Below, one piece after another: positions 56,393 through 64,000 of a DNA stretch of 64,000 nucleotides; the stretch's first letter is position 1; every line of letters begins with the position of its first letter. The position numbers and the translations under genes were made by a program. Below the pieces are notes generated by a model that saw only the letters and a program-made list of their open reading frames with translations, ran no database searches and had not been told where the DNA came from. The DNA is from CBDBDZ01 sp965204215 (GTDB lineage: Bacteria; Pseudomonadota; Gammaproteobacteria; Pseudomonadales; GM7GCV1), in assembly GCA_965204215.1 (NCBI GenBank), contig CBDBDZ010000012.1, positions 1-64,000 on the forward strand, read 5' to 3'.

Positions 56393-56421
56393 AAAAAAGG
56401 GGGGCATTCCCCCCTTTTTTT
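56393..56421. terminator. Strong hairpin terminator, likely bidirectional
   Basis: AAAAAAGGGGGG-CATT-CCCCCCTTTTTTT: a perfect GC stem with T-run on one strand and the same on the other. It ends comEA and, read from the other side, lies 71 bp beyond the ihfB stop. Confidence 0.9.
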
Positions 56422-56491
56422 ATTCTTTAAGTTATTTAAATCCAGATTGCGTAGAGGAAACCTACTGAATAAGTTGGGTTAGTAAGTAACT

Positions 56492-56776
56492 TTATTTGAC
56501 ATTAAGTACGCGTTCACGCAATTCTTTACTGGGCTTGAAATGAGTAATACGTTTTTCATCCAAACTGACTGATTCTCCAGTTTTTGGGTTTCTGCCAACA
56601 CGCGGTTTACGCACACTGATATTAAAGCTACCAAAGCCACGAATTTCAATTCGATGCCCTTTGCTCAAGGTTTCGACCATGTGATTGATAATCAATTTAA
56701 TTGATAACTCAACATCTTTGCTGGATAAATGATCTTGCTTCACGCTTATTCGTTCAATAAGCTCTGATTTTGTCAT
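56492..56776 (-). CDS. ihfB: Integration host factor beta subunit
   Basis: 94 residues. HU/IHF fold with GHRIEIRGFGSFNISVRKPRVGRNPKTGE, the arm region that bends DNA, and MTKSELIERI at the start. With IhfA it bends DNA at specific sites in transcription, recombination and phage integration. It lies 101 bp after rpsA in the conserved cmk-rpsA-ihfB order, and may use both its own promoter and read-through. Confidence 0.95.
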   Translation of the reverse strand: MTKSELIERISVKQDHLSSKDVELSIKLIINHMVETLSKGHRIEIRGFGSFNISVRKPRVGRNPKTGESVSLDEKRITHFKPSKELRERVLNVK

Positions 56777-56877
56777 TACGAAATACTCTTATTTTTAATC
56801 AAAGTCTTACGATTCTACAAATAAAAAGGTTTGAAGTAAAATGTTGAAAGCATTAAAACTGTTAATAACTATATGGA

Positions 56878-58566
56878 TTAGCTGTTTTCTTTATTTTCCA
56901 TTTGTGCTTTAATCAAATCACCCAGAGAAGTGCCAGAGGTTGCTTCAGCAGATTGCTTGCGATGCTCAATCATGGCCGCTTTTTCTAAGTCGGCATTGCG
57001 AGCTTTAATTGAAACCATAATTTTCTCGCGTTTGCGATCAACTTGCATAATTTTGACTTCAACCTCTTCACCTTCTTTGAGATGATTACGTGCATCATCA
57101 ATTTTTTCATGACTGATATCACTCACTCTCAGGGTTCCAGTCACTTCTTCAGAAAGTTTAATCTTAGCAACATCTTTTTCAACGCTAATTACAGTACCCT
57201 TAACAATTGAACCTTTATTATTGATTTCAAGATAATCTCCCAGTTTGCCACATTCTAACTGGCGAATACCAAGTGAAATACGTTCACGTTGTGAGTCAAT
57301 ACCTAAAATTAATGTACTGACTTCATCATCTTTCTTATATTGACGCAATGTTTCCGATTCATTTTTCGATGTTGATGGTATATCAGATACATGAACCAGG
57401 CCATCAATATTGCCTTCAAGTCCAATAAATAAACCAAAGTCAGTGATGGATTTAACTTTCCCTGTAACTTTGTCACCTTTGCTGTAAGTTTGCTCGAATT
57501 GCTGCCATGGGTTGATTGAGCATTGCTTGATACTAAGCGATAATCGACGGCGCTCAACATCTGTATCAAGGATTTTAACCTGAATTTCATCGCCCAATTT
57601 AACAACTTTGTTAGGGTTGATATTTTTATTGGTCCAATCCATTTCAGAAATATGGATGAGTCCTTCAATACCTTGAGTAATCTCAGCAAAACAGCCAAAG
57701 TCGGTAATATTAGTGACAATAGCACTGGCAATGGAGCCTACAGGGTAGTTTTCGAGAGCGCTCATCCATGGATCTTCGCTCATTTGTTTCAAACCTAAAG
57801 ATACACGGTTATTTTCTTTGTCAAAACTTAATACTTTAACATCAATTTCACTACCAGCGGTCAGCATTTCCGATGGATGCTTGATTCTTTTCCATGAAAT
57901 ATCGGTAATATGTAATAAACCATCAATACCCCCAAGGTCAATAAATGCACCATAGTCGGTAAGGTTTTTAATAAATCCTTTAACCACTGCTCCTTCAAAT
58001 AAAGTAGCAATTAATGCTTCACGTTCTTCTGTGGTTAAGCTTTCCATAACAGCGCGACGCGATACCACTACATTGTTGCGTTGACGATCAAGTTTGATAA
58101 TTTTTAATTCAAAGTTTTGGCCTTCAATATCCGTTTGCTCTGTCGCACCACGAACATCTACCAGTGAACCCGGCAGGAAGGCGCGAATACCAGATAAGTC
58201 AACGGTATAGCCACCTTTGATGGATTCATTTACTGTACCGAATACACTGTCATTGGCAGCGTATGATTTTTCCATACGCGCCCACGTCTCTTCAATGTAG
58301 GCACGTTCACGGGAAAGCACAGTTTCACCGAAACCATCTTCCACTTCCTCCAGGTATACCTGGACTTCATCGCCCGCGGATACATTAAACTCATTATTTT
58401 CGTCTAGAAATTCGTTGCGGTTAATAACACCTTCAGATTTTAGTCCTGCGTGTACTGTCACCCAATCCTGATCAATAGAAATAACGATACCCGTAATAAT
58501 TTTTCCGGGAGTCATTTCAATGCCTTTTAAGCTATCTTCAAATAAAGCCGCGAAATTCTCGCTCAT
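56878..58566 (-). CDS. rpsA: 30S ribosomal protein S1
   Basis: 562 residues with six S1 RNA-binding repeats: the first at about 20-85 (GKIITGIVISIDQDWVTVHAG), then clear copies such as VVKGFIKNLTDYGAFIDLGGIDGLLHITD, IASAIVTNITDFGCFAEI, and KVTGKVKSITDFGLFIGLEGNIDGLVHVSD. It helps load mRNA on the ribosome, especially mRNA with weak Shine-Dalgarno sequences, which are common in this window. Full length. In the conserved cmk-rpsA-ihfB run. Confidence 0.97.
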   Translation of the reverse strand: MSENFAALFEDSLKGIEMTPGKIITGIVISIDQDWVTVHAGLKSEGVINRNEFLDENNEFNVSAGDEVQVYLEEVEDGFGETVLSRERAYIEETWARMEKSYAANDSVFGTVNESIKGGYTVDLSGIRAFLPGSLVDVRGATEQTDIEGQNFELKIIKLDRQRNNVVVSRRAVMESLTTEEREALIATLFEGAVVKGFIKNLTDYGAFIDLGGIDGLLHITDISWKRIKHPSEMLTAGSEIDVKVLSFDKENNRVSLGLKQMSEDPWMSALENYPVGSIASAIVTNITDFGCFAEITQGIEGLIHISEMDWTNKNINPNKVVKLGDEIQVKILDTDVERRRLSLSIKQCSINPWQQFEQTYSKGDKVTGKVKSITDFGLFIGLEGNIDGLVHVSDIPSTSKNESETLRQYKKDDEVSTLILGIDSQRERISLGIRQLECGKLGDYLEINNKGSIVKGTVISVEKDVAKIKLSEEVTGTLRVSDISHEKIDDARNHLKEGEEVEVKIMQVDRKREKIMVSIKARNADLEKAAMIEHRKQSAEATSGTSLGDLIKAQMENKENS

Positions 58567-58624
58567 AATTTTACCTATAGTTGTAACCGCTGTGCCAGTT
58601 AGCGGATCTGTTGTATAGAAGCTA

Positions 58625-59341
58625 CTAATTTTTATCTGGCAAATTAATAGCCCAGTCTATTTCAATTTCAAAAAAACATTGTTTAACCAATCCCCAAACT
58701 TTAGAATAAACTTGTTGTATATCTTGATTGCTAGAGTCAATAACAATAGCATCTTCTGCTGGAGTCAAAGGAGAATGTTTTCTTCTCAAATCATTTTCAT
58801 CGCGCAATTCGAGCTGCTTAACGAGGGCGGCGAGGTTAGCATTATTACCACTATTAATCAACTGTAAATAGCGTCTTTTGGCACGTTCTTTTATTGATGC
58901 AGTTAAAAAAAGTTTTAATGAAGCTTGTGGAAAGACTGTAGTACCCATATCGCGACCATCTGCAACTAACCCAGGGTTTTTGAAACATTGTCTTTGATAA
59001 ACCAGTAATGCTTGCCTTAATTGCAGGTTGGTTGCTAATACTGAGGCCTTTTTACCTACATCTTCATTGCGAATAAAAGGATTAATATCACCAGAACCTG
59101 CAACATAGACAGCTTCATCCTCAAAATGAATATCTGTTTTGGCGATGTTATCGCAAATGGGCTCAATACCTTGGGTAGGATTTCCATCTTCATCAATTAA
59201 TTGTCTGCATTGAGCCAGATAAGCAACCACTCGATACAACGCCCCACTATCTAAATAATGCCATTGCAATTTTTTTGCAAGGGCTTTGGCTAAAGTCCCT
59301 TTTCCAGAGCCACTTAGTCCATCAATGGTAATAAGATTCAT
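58625..59341 (-). CDS. cmk: Cytidylate kinase
   Basis: 238 residues from ATG 59341 (MNLITIDGLSGSGKGTLAKAL), which overlaps the aroA stop by ATGA; the longer frame from 59377 is not used. P-loop GLSGSGKG, HYLDSGALYR, DGRDMGTTVFP and LTASIKERAKRRYLQL are CMP-kinase landmarks. It phosphorylates CMP and dCMP. Confidence 0.96.
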   Translation of the reverse strand: MNLITIDGLSGSGKGTLAKALAKKLQWHYLDSGALYRVVAYLAQCRQLIDEDGNPTQGIEPICDNIAKTDIHFEDEAVYVAGSGDINPFIRNEDVGKKASVLATNLQLRQALLVYQRQCFKNPGLVADGRDMGTTVFPQASLKLFLTASIKERAKRRYLQLINSGNNANLAALVKQLELRDENDLRRKHSPLTPAEDAIVIDSSNQDIQQVYSKVWGLVKQCFFEIEIDWAINLPDKN

Positions 59342-60678
59342 CGAACCTGGATATCCAGTCCTAATTGTGCGCAACACTCAATAAAATTGGGAAAAGAGGT
59401 CTTAACATTGTCACAATCAGTAATAGTAATTGCTGCTTTTGAATGCAACCCGGCAATGGCAAATGCCATGGCAATACGGTGATCGTGATAACTATTTATC
59501 TCTCCCCCTTTAAATACCGCCTTATCAGTAGATGTATTATTACCTTCAATAATAATACCGTCGTCCGTTGCAGTGACATTAATTCCTAAAATTTCCAAAC
59601 CTGTTGCCATTGCAGCAATGCGATCGCTTTCTTTATGACGCAACTCTTCAGCATTAGTTAATAGCGTTTTACCCTTGGCACAAGCTGCGGCAATAAATAT
59701 TGCCGGAAATTCATCAATGGCAAGCGGCACTTGGTCAACAGGAATGCGTATACCATTGAGTGATGAACTACGAACACGTAAATTAGCAATAGGCTCACTC
59801 TGGTTACTCGTATCCGTTATATATTCTGCCTCAATATCAGCACCCATAGCACCTAGAATATTAATAACACCAATGCGTGTTGGGTTCATGCCTACGTTGT
59901 GCAAAGTAATATCACTATCTTCTGCGATACTGGCAGCCACCAGGAAAAAAGCAGCTGATGATATATCGCCAGGTACTTGAATACGGCAAGCTTGCAACCT
60001 GTTACCACTATGTAAACTACTACGTCGACTTTCCTTATCAATAGTCACAGGGTAATTGAAACTGTGCAGCATACGTTCAGTATGATCTCTTGTAGGTTCT
60101 GGTTCCATAACTGCCGTTTCGCCTTGTGCATATAAACCTGCCAATAAAATAGCAGATTTGACTTGAGCACTCGCCATAGGCAGCAAATATTCAATACCCG
60201 TTAGGCTTTTATTTCCCTTAATCGTTAACGGGGCTGTGCCTCCTTCACTGGTTAATACTTCACCACCCATTAATGCAAGAGGCGCCGCAATTCGACGCAT
60301 AGGTCTAGAATTTAACGAGGCATCACCACTAAGTGTAGTATCAAAATTTTGTCCTGATAAAATGCCTGACAATAAGCGCATGGATGTACCCGAATTACCC
60401 ATATTTAAAACTTTAGCGGGTTTTTGAAGCCCATTTAGACCTACTCCTTGAATGCTTATATCAGCATTATCCTGTTGCTCAATAACAACACCCATTCGTC
60501 TAAAAGCATTCATTGTTACTATGCTATCAGCACCTTGCAAAAAACCTGATATAGTGGTTTTACCCTCAGCAAGTGAACCTAAAATAATGCTTCGATGTGA
60601 AATGGATTTATCACCAGGAACATGAATGCTGCCTTTTAAAGAAATTTGTGATTGAGGAGGAATATAAAATTGACTCAT
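59338..60678 (-). CDS. aroA: 3-phosphoshikimate 1-carboxyvinyltransferase (EPSP synthase)
   Basis: 446 residues. Transfers enolpyruvate to shikimate 3-phosphate. Motifs: PGDKSISHRSIILGSLAEG, LNMGNSGTSMRLLSGIL, MEPEPTRDHTERML, VDQVPLAIDEFPAIFIAAACA, RHKESDRIAAM and SYHDHRIAMAFAIAG. The stretch LNMGNSGTSMR has the usual Gly-Asn-Ser-Gly core of class I or II enzymes. It follows tyrA by 10 bp in the gyrA-pheA-tyrA-aroA-cmk-rpsA order. Confidence 0.96.
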   Translation of the reverse strand: MSQFYIPPQSQISLKGSIHVPGDKSISHRSIILGSLAEGKTTISGFLQGADSIVTMNAFRRMGVVIEQQDNADISIQGVGLNGLQKPAKVLNMGNSGTSMRLLSGILSGQNFDTTLSGDASLNSRPMRRIAAPLALMGGEVLTSEGGTAPLTIKGNKSLTGIEYLLPMASAQVKSAILLAGLYAQGETAVMEPEPTRDHTERMLHSFNYPVTIDKESRRSSLHSGNRLQACRIQVPGDISSAAFFLVAASIAEDSDITLHNVGMNPTRIGVINILGAMGADIEAEYITDTSNQSEPIANLRVRSSSLNGIRIPVDQVPLAIDEFPAIFIAAACAKGKTLLTNAEELRHKESDRIAAMATGLEILGINVTATDDGIIIEGNNTSTDKAVFKGGEINSYHDHRIAMAFAIAGLHSKAAITITDCDNVKTSFPNFIECCAQLGLDIQVR

Positions 60679-60688
60679 AATAAAGTTA

Positions 60689-61570
60689 TCAATCCAGCTT
60701 TTGCCTCAACTGTTGAGACAGTTCGATTTTGTTGTAAATAACAGTGCTATTCTTTTCAGTAATAGCTTGTTTAAATATGTTTAATTGTTTCTGTATACTG
60801 TCTATTTGTTCAATGATAGGTAGGCTATTGGTCAAGCATACATCGTGCCACATAGTTGGGTCAGATGCCGCAATGCGTGAAAAATCTTTAAAGCCACTAG
60901 CAGCATAGTCAAAGACATTATAGCCGTCATCCATTTCATTCAATGCATTCATAAGTGCATAGGCAACAACGTGAGGTAAGTGGCTGGTCGCAGCAAAGAT
61001 AGCATCATGCTGTACGGCAGACATTTCAATAATCTTTCCTCCTAATGCATTCCAAAAAAGATGCGCTTGTTTGATATGATATGGATCGGAATACTCGGTT
61101 GGAGTAATAATAATTTGTTTGCCATCAAATAAATTACCTGTAGAGACACTGGGTCCACTGCGCTCAGCCCCTGCAATGGGGTGGCAAGGAATCATATTAT
61201 CAGGTCTTCCTTGCTGATTAATATGTTCCACCACAAATTGTTTTACACTCAGCGTATCAATAATAGTTGGCTTATTTTCCGGGTTGTCATCTTGAGCATG
61301 AAGACAGGCTTTTAATACACTTTTTAACACTTTCTCAAAAGCCAGTACAGGCGTGCATATAGCAATAATGTCATTACCTGTTAGCTGTGAACAGTCGTCT
61401 AATGTTTCTATTGCGTCGTCGATAATAGCGTGTCTCAGACAATATTCCAGGCTTTCTTTCGTTTTGGAATGACCGATAACTGTATCGCAGTAGCTATTTA
61501 GCTTGGCTGATTTTGCAATACTCGCACCAATTAAACCAGTGCCTATAACCAGCAAGCGCCTTGAATTCAT
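60689..61570 (-). CDS. tyrA: Prephenate dehydrogenase
   Basis: 293 residues. NAD-binding MNSRRLLVIGTGLIGASIAKSAK, then CTPVLAFEKVL, the catalytic-region PCHPIAGAERSGPSVS and FAATSHLPHVVAYALMNAL, all typical. It oxidises prephenate (or arogenate) toward tyrosine. No chorismate mutase domain is fused, unlike enteric TyrA. 3 bp downstream of pheA; the hisC gene often found between pheA and tyrA in pseudomonads is absent. Confidence 0.94.
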   Translation of the reverse strand: MNSRRLLVIGTGLIGASIAKSAKLNSYCDTVIGHSKTKESLEYCLRHAIIDDAIETLDDCSQLTGNDIIAICTPVLAFEKVLKSVLKACLHAQDDNPENKPTIIDTLSVKQFVVEHINQQGRPDNMIPCHPIAGAERSGPSVSTGNLFDGKQIIITPTEYSDPYHIKQAHLFWNALGGKIIEMSAVQHDAIFAATSHLPHVVAYALMNALNEMDDGYNVFDYAASGFKDFSRIAASDPTMWHDVCLTNSLPIIEQIDSIQKQLNIFKQAITEKNSTVIYNKIELSQQLRQKLD

Positions 61571-61573
61571 AAA

Positions 61574-62653
61574 CTACAATACAGCCTGTGGGTATGAGCC
61601 TAAAACTTTAACTTCACTGGCAGATTTTTGAAGGTATGCTAAAACTTCTTTAACTGGCTCATCTTCAATATGACCTATAAAATCGACAAAAAACACGTAG
61701 CCCCACATGGACGAGAGCGATGGCCTGGTCTCTATTCGTGTTAAATTAATGCCTTTTTCTCTGAATGGTTCAAGCAGTTCCAGTAGTACGCCTGGTTTGT
61801 TATTGGCATATAAAATAACAGAAGTTTTATCATCACCTGAAGGTTGTACTTTTAGTCTGCCCAATACTAAAAATCGCGTGCTATTGTTTGGGTTGTCTTC
61901 AATTTTATGATCAAGTACATTAAGGTTGTACAACTGTGCAGACATATCACCGGCAATAGCGGCGCTATTCCATTCGGTTTGTACGCGTTTGGCTGCTTCT
62001 CCATTACTGGAAACGGCAATGCGTTTGGCATTCGGATAATGGGTATCTAACCATTTTCGGCACTGCGCAAAACTTTGAGTGTGAGAATAAATCGTACTGA
62101 TTTTATCGGCTTGCGTAATATCTGAAATCATTAAATTATGGTGAATACGCAATTCAACTTCACCACATATAATGCAGTTACTTTGCATAAAGCAATCCAA
62201 AGTATTATTTACTACACCTTCAGTGGAATTTTCAACAGGAACTACGCCAAAATGTACAGATCCTGACTCAACTTCGCGAAATACATCGTCTATAACTGGC
62301 ATAGATTCCGCTATTGAACTAGCGCCAAAATGTTTGATAGCAGCTTGTTGAGTAAAGGTGCCCTCTGGTCCTAAGTAAGCAACTTTAGTCGTTTGTTCAA
62401 GTGCCAGACATGCAGACATAATTTCACGAAATAAGCGCGCCATTTCTTCATTTTGTAACGGGCCTTTGTTGCTTTGCATAATGGATTGCAGCACTTGAGC
62501 TTCTCGCTCTGGGCGGTACAGTGGGGCATCTTTATCCATGCTTTTTTTAAACGCCGCCGTTTGTTGCGCGAGTTCAGCACGTTGACTGATCAAGTCTGAA
62601 AGTTGCTTGTCTATTGTATTGATAGCCTTGCGGATGTTGTCAAGGTTATTCAT
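61574..62653 (-). CDS. pheA: Bifunctional chorismate mutase/prephenate dehydratase
   Basis: 359 residues from ATG 62653 (MNNLDNIRKAINTIDKQL), which overlaps the gyrA stop by 8 nt; the longer frame reads into gyrA. Chorismate mutase domain at about 1-90 (DNIRKAINTIDKQLSDLI, PLYRPEREAQVL), prephenate dehydratase at about 95-270 with NNSTRFLVLG, and an ACT domain at about 275-350 with NKPGVLLELLEPFREKGINLTRIETRPS for phenylalanine feedback. First committed enzyme to phenylalanine. serC, often present upstream in this cluster, is absent. Confidence 0.96.
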   Translation of the reverse strand: MNNLDNIRKAINTIDKQLSDLISQRAELAQQTAAFKKSMDKDAPLYRPEREAQVLQSIMQSNKGPLQNEEMARLFREIMSACLALEQTTKVAYLGPEGTFTQQAAIKHFGASSIAESMPVIDDVFREVESGSVHFGVVPVENSTEGVVNNTLDCFMQSNCIICGEVELRIHHNLMISDITQADKISTIYSHTQSFAQCRKWLDTHYPNAKRIAVSSNGEAAKRVQTEWNSAAIAGDMSAQLYNLNVLDHKIEDNPNNSTRFLVLGRLKVQPSGDDKTSVILYANNKPGVLLELLEPFREKGINLTRIETRPSLSSMWGYVFFVDFIGHIEDEPVKEVLAYLQKSASEVKVLGSYPQAVL

Positions 62654-64000
62654 CGATATCGCCTTCGATATATTGCACTGTTTCAACTGGTTCTGTTTCA
62701 GCACTAGTATCATCAGTAATTTCTTCTTCCATTTGCTTTGAGGTAGCAATAATATCTTCAGTGATTCTACCCAAAGAAATAAGATTTTCTTCATCTTTAA
62801 GGCGTATAACTCGAACACCTTGAGTATTGCGACCTACAACACTTATCTCGTTAACACGGGTCCTAACCAATGTGCCGGCATTGGAAATGAGCATAACTTC
62901 ATCTCCCTCAAATACTTGTAAGGCTCCAATAAGTTGACCATTGCGAACAGACGTCTGCATAGCTATCATGCCCAAACCTGCCCTGCCTTTGGTTGAAAAT
63001 TCAGTTAATGGTGTTTGTTTACCATAACCATTTTCGCTTAATGTTAACAACTTTCCTGTTTTTTCAGGTAAAATCAGCGAAATAACGCTTTGTCCCTGCT
63101 GCAGTTTAATACCCCGAACACCTCTGGAAGTTCTGCCTGTGGACCGTACGTTTTCTTCTTTAAAGCGTACAGCTTTACCAGCACTGTTAACTAGCATAAT
63201 ATCTTGAGAACCGTTAGTTATAGCCGTTCCTATTAAATAATCATTTTCATCTAATTCAATAGCTCGCAAACCGGCAGTCCGCTGCCTGGCGAATGCTGAA
63301 AGCACGGTTTTCTTAACCGTACCAGCAGCTGTTGCCATAAAGATATAGCGTTGTTCATCATAATTATCGACAGGTAGTATGGAGGTGATTTTTTCCCCTT
63401 CGTCCAGGTTCAATAAATTAACCATAGGTCTGCCGCGCGACTGTCTTGACGCCAAGGGAATTTGAAAAACTCGAAGCCAGTAGACTTTTCCTAAATTGCT
63501 AAAGCACAAAATCGTATTATGAGTATTGGCTATTAATAGCGTATCAACCCAATCTTCTTCTTTGACACTGGTCGCACTTTTACCTGTCCCGCCGCGGCGT
63601 TGAGCTTGATAATCGTCAAGTGATTGGCTTTTTGCGTAACCTAAATGTGATAGTGTTACAACGCGTTCTTCTTCTTGAATCAGGTCTTCTTCGTTTAAAT
63701 CAAGTTGCGAGCTAATAATTTCCGTGCGCCTTTCATCGCCATAATCATCAATAATTTCTTGCAGTTCTTCGCGAATAATCCGAGTCAATTCATCAGGTTC
63801 GCGAACAATTTTAAACAATGCTGCAATCTCTTGAATTTTATCTTTATATTCATCAATCAGCTTATCGTATTCAAGCCCTGTTAAACGATGTAAGCGCAGA
63901 TCTAAAATAGCTTGTGCTTGTTCAGCTGATAAACGATAACTGTCACCGTCTACACCTAAACTATTATTGTCATCGACGCCAGCATCTGCCACCTCGAGTA
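62646..64000 (-). CDS. gyrA: DNA gyrase subunit A, C-terminal part (cut by window edge)
   Basis: The frame is open to the window edge; about 450 C-terminal residues are present. The GyrA box QRRGGTG marks it as GyrA rather than ParC. Before it are the end of the DNA-gate domain (AEQAQAILDLRLHRLTGLEYDKL) and afterward the beta-pinwheel repeats (LGKVYWLRVFQIP, ATAAGTVKKTVLSAF, SAGKAVRFKEENVRSTGRTSRGVRGIKL). The acidic tail ends EGDIDE. The enzyme introduces negative supercoils; it is also one possible target of ParE-type toxins such as that at 2192. It starts the conserved aromatic/translation gene run, overlapping pheA by 8 nt. Confidence 0.97.
   Translation of the reverse strand, partial: LEVADAGVDDNNSLGVDGDSYRLSAEQAQAILDLRLHRLTGLEYDKLIDEYKDKIQEIAALFKIVREPDELTRIIREELQEIIDDYGDERRTEIISSQLDLNEEDLIQEEERVVTLSHLGYAKSQSLDDYQAQRRGGTGKSATSVKEEDWVDTLLIANTHNTILCFSNLGKVYWLRVFQIPLASRQSRGRPMVNLLNLDEGEKITSILPVDNYDEQRYIFMATAAGTVKKTVLSAFARQRTAGLRAIELDENDYLIGTAITNGSQDIMLVNSAGKAVRFKEENVRSTGRTSRGVRGIKLQQGQSVISLILPEKTGKLLTLSENGYGKQTPLTEFSTKGRAGLGMIAMQTSVRNGQLIGALQVFEGDEVMLISNAGTLVRTRVNEISVVGRNTQGVRVIRLKDEENLISLGRITEDIIATSKQMEEEITDDTSAETEPVETVQYIEGDIDE

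Overview
The window is AT-rich chromosomal DNA from a gammaproteobacterium. The evidence is the gene order gyrA-pheA-tyrA-aroA-cmk-rpsA-ihfB, the sdhE-ygfX pair, adjacent guaB-guaA, a homodimeric-type aceE next to aceF, ampD beside nadC, and a short 4.5S-type SRP RNA. A marine or hydrocarbon-using lifestyle is plausible from the haloalkane/alcohol/acyl-CoA genes, but this is inference and I do not name a genus.

Layout. 1-3934 is an accessory region next to tRNA-Leu: an IS1380-family transposase cut by the window edge, a small tyrosine recombinase, a Phd/ParE-type toxin-antitoxin pair, and a P4-type integrase whose gene lies beside the 3' end of tRNA-Leu(UAA). This is the usual arrangement of a tRNA-integrated island. 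tRNA-Cys and dapE follow. 5425-5870 has no conventional gene but holds a clear MITE (20-bp inverted repeats, 5-bp TTAAT duplication) and a hairpin-rich repeat. 5854-21470 is mostly housekeeping: rmuC, aceEF, an AI-2E-type permease, two NUDIX enzymes, an aldehyde dehydrogenase, ispB, grxD, nadC, ampD, a SMUG2-like glycosylase and gltX.

21655-25115 is a 23S-5S rRNA operon on the minus strand. It has its own rRNA-type promoter, a boxB/boxA-like leader and a terminator, but no 16S gene and no spacer tRNA: the rRNA operon is split. 25269-33294 carries a SulP transporter and a catabolic set (GMC alcohol dehydrogenase, haloalkane dehalogenase, acyl-CoA ligase, acyl-CoA dehydrogenase) that forms a nearly complete route from a haloalkane or alcohol to beta-oxidation. 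33495-39392 holds a large propeller-repeat lipoprotein, a proline iminopeptidase, a lipoprotein esterase and an enolase-superfamily enzyme. 39483-43211 is a compact, uncharacterised envelope cluster: a membrane-anchored VWA protein, two lipoproteins and a secreted M48 metalloprotease, with three hairpins after the first gene.

43226-49090 holds sdhE-ygfX, the SRP RNA, a flavin monooxygenase, a CNNM/CorC protein, a DUF547 protein and an aromatic amino acid decarboxylase. 49094-51548 is a scar: an IS3-family element without target duplication sits between the tail of a cytochrome c peroxidase gene and the front of an unrelated gene that also has an in-frame TGA. 51621-64000 is housekeeping again: lipA, guaA, guaB, a ComEA-like protein, ihfB, rpsA, cmk, aroA, tyrA, pheA and the 3' part of gyrA.

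Three families of short dispersed repeats (called A, B and C here) lie at gene ends across the window. In two places they supply the last codons and stop codon of a protein. Together with the insertion sequences and broken genes they point to a genome with considerable small-element activity.
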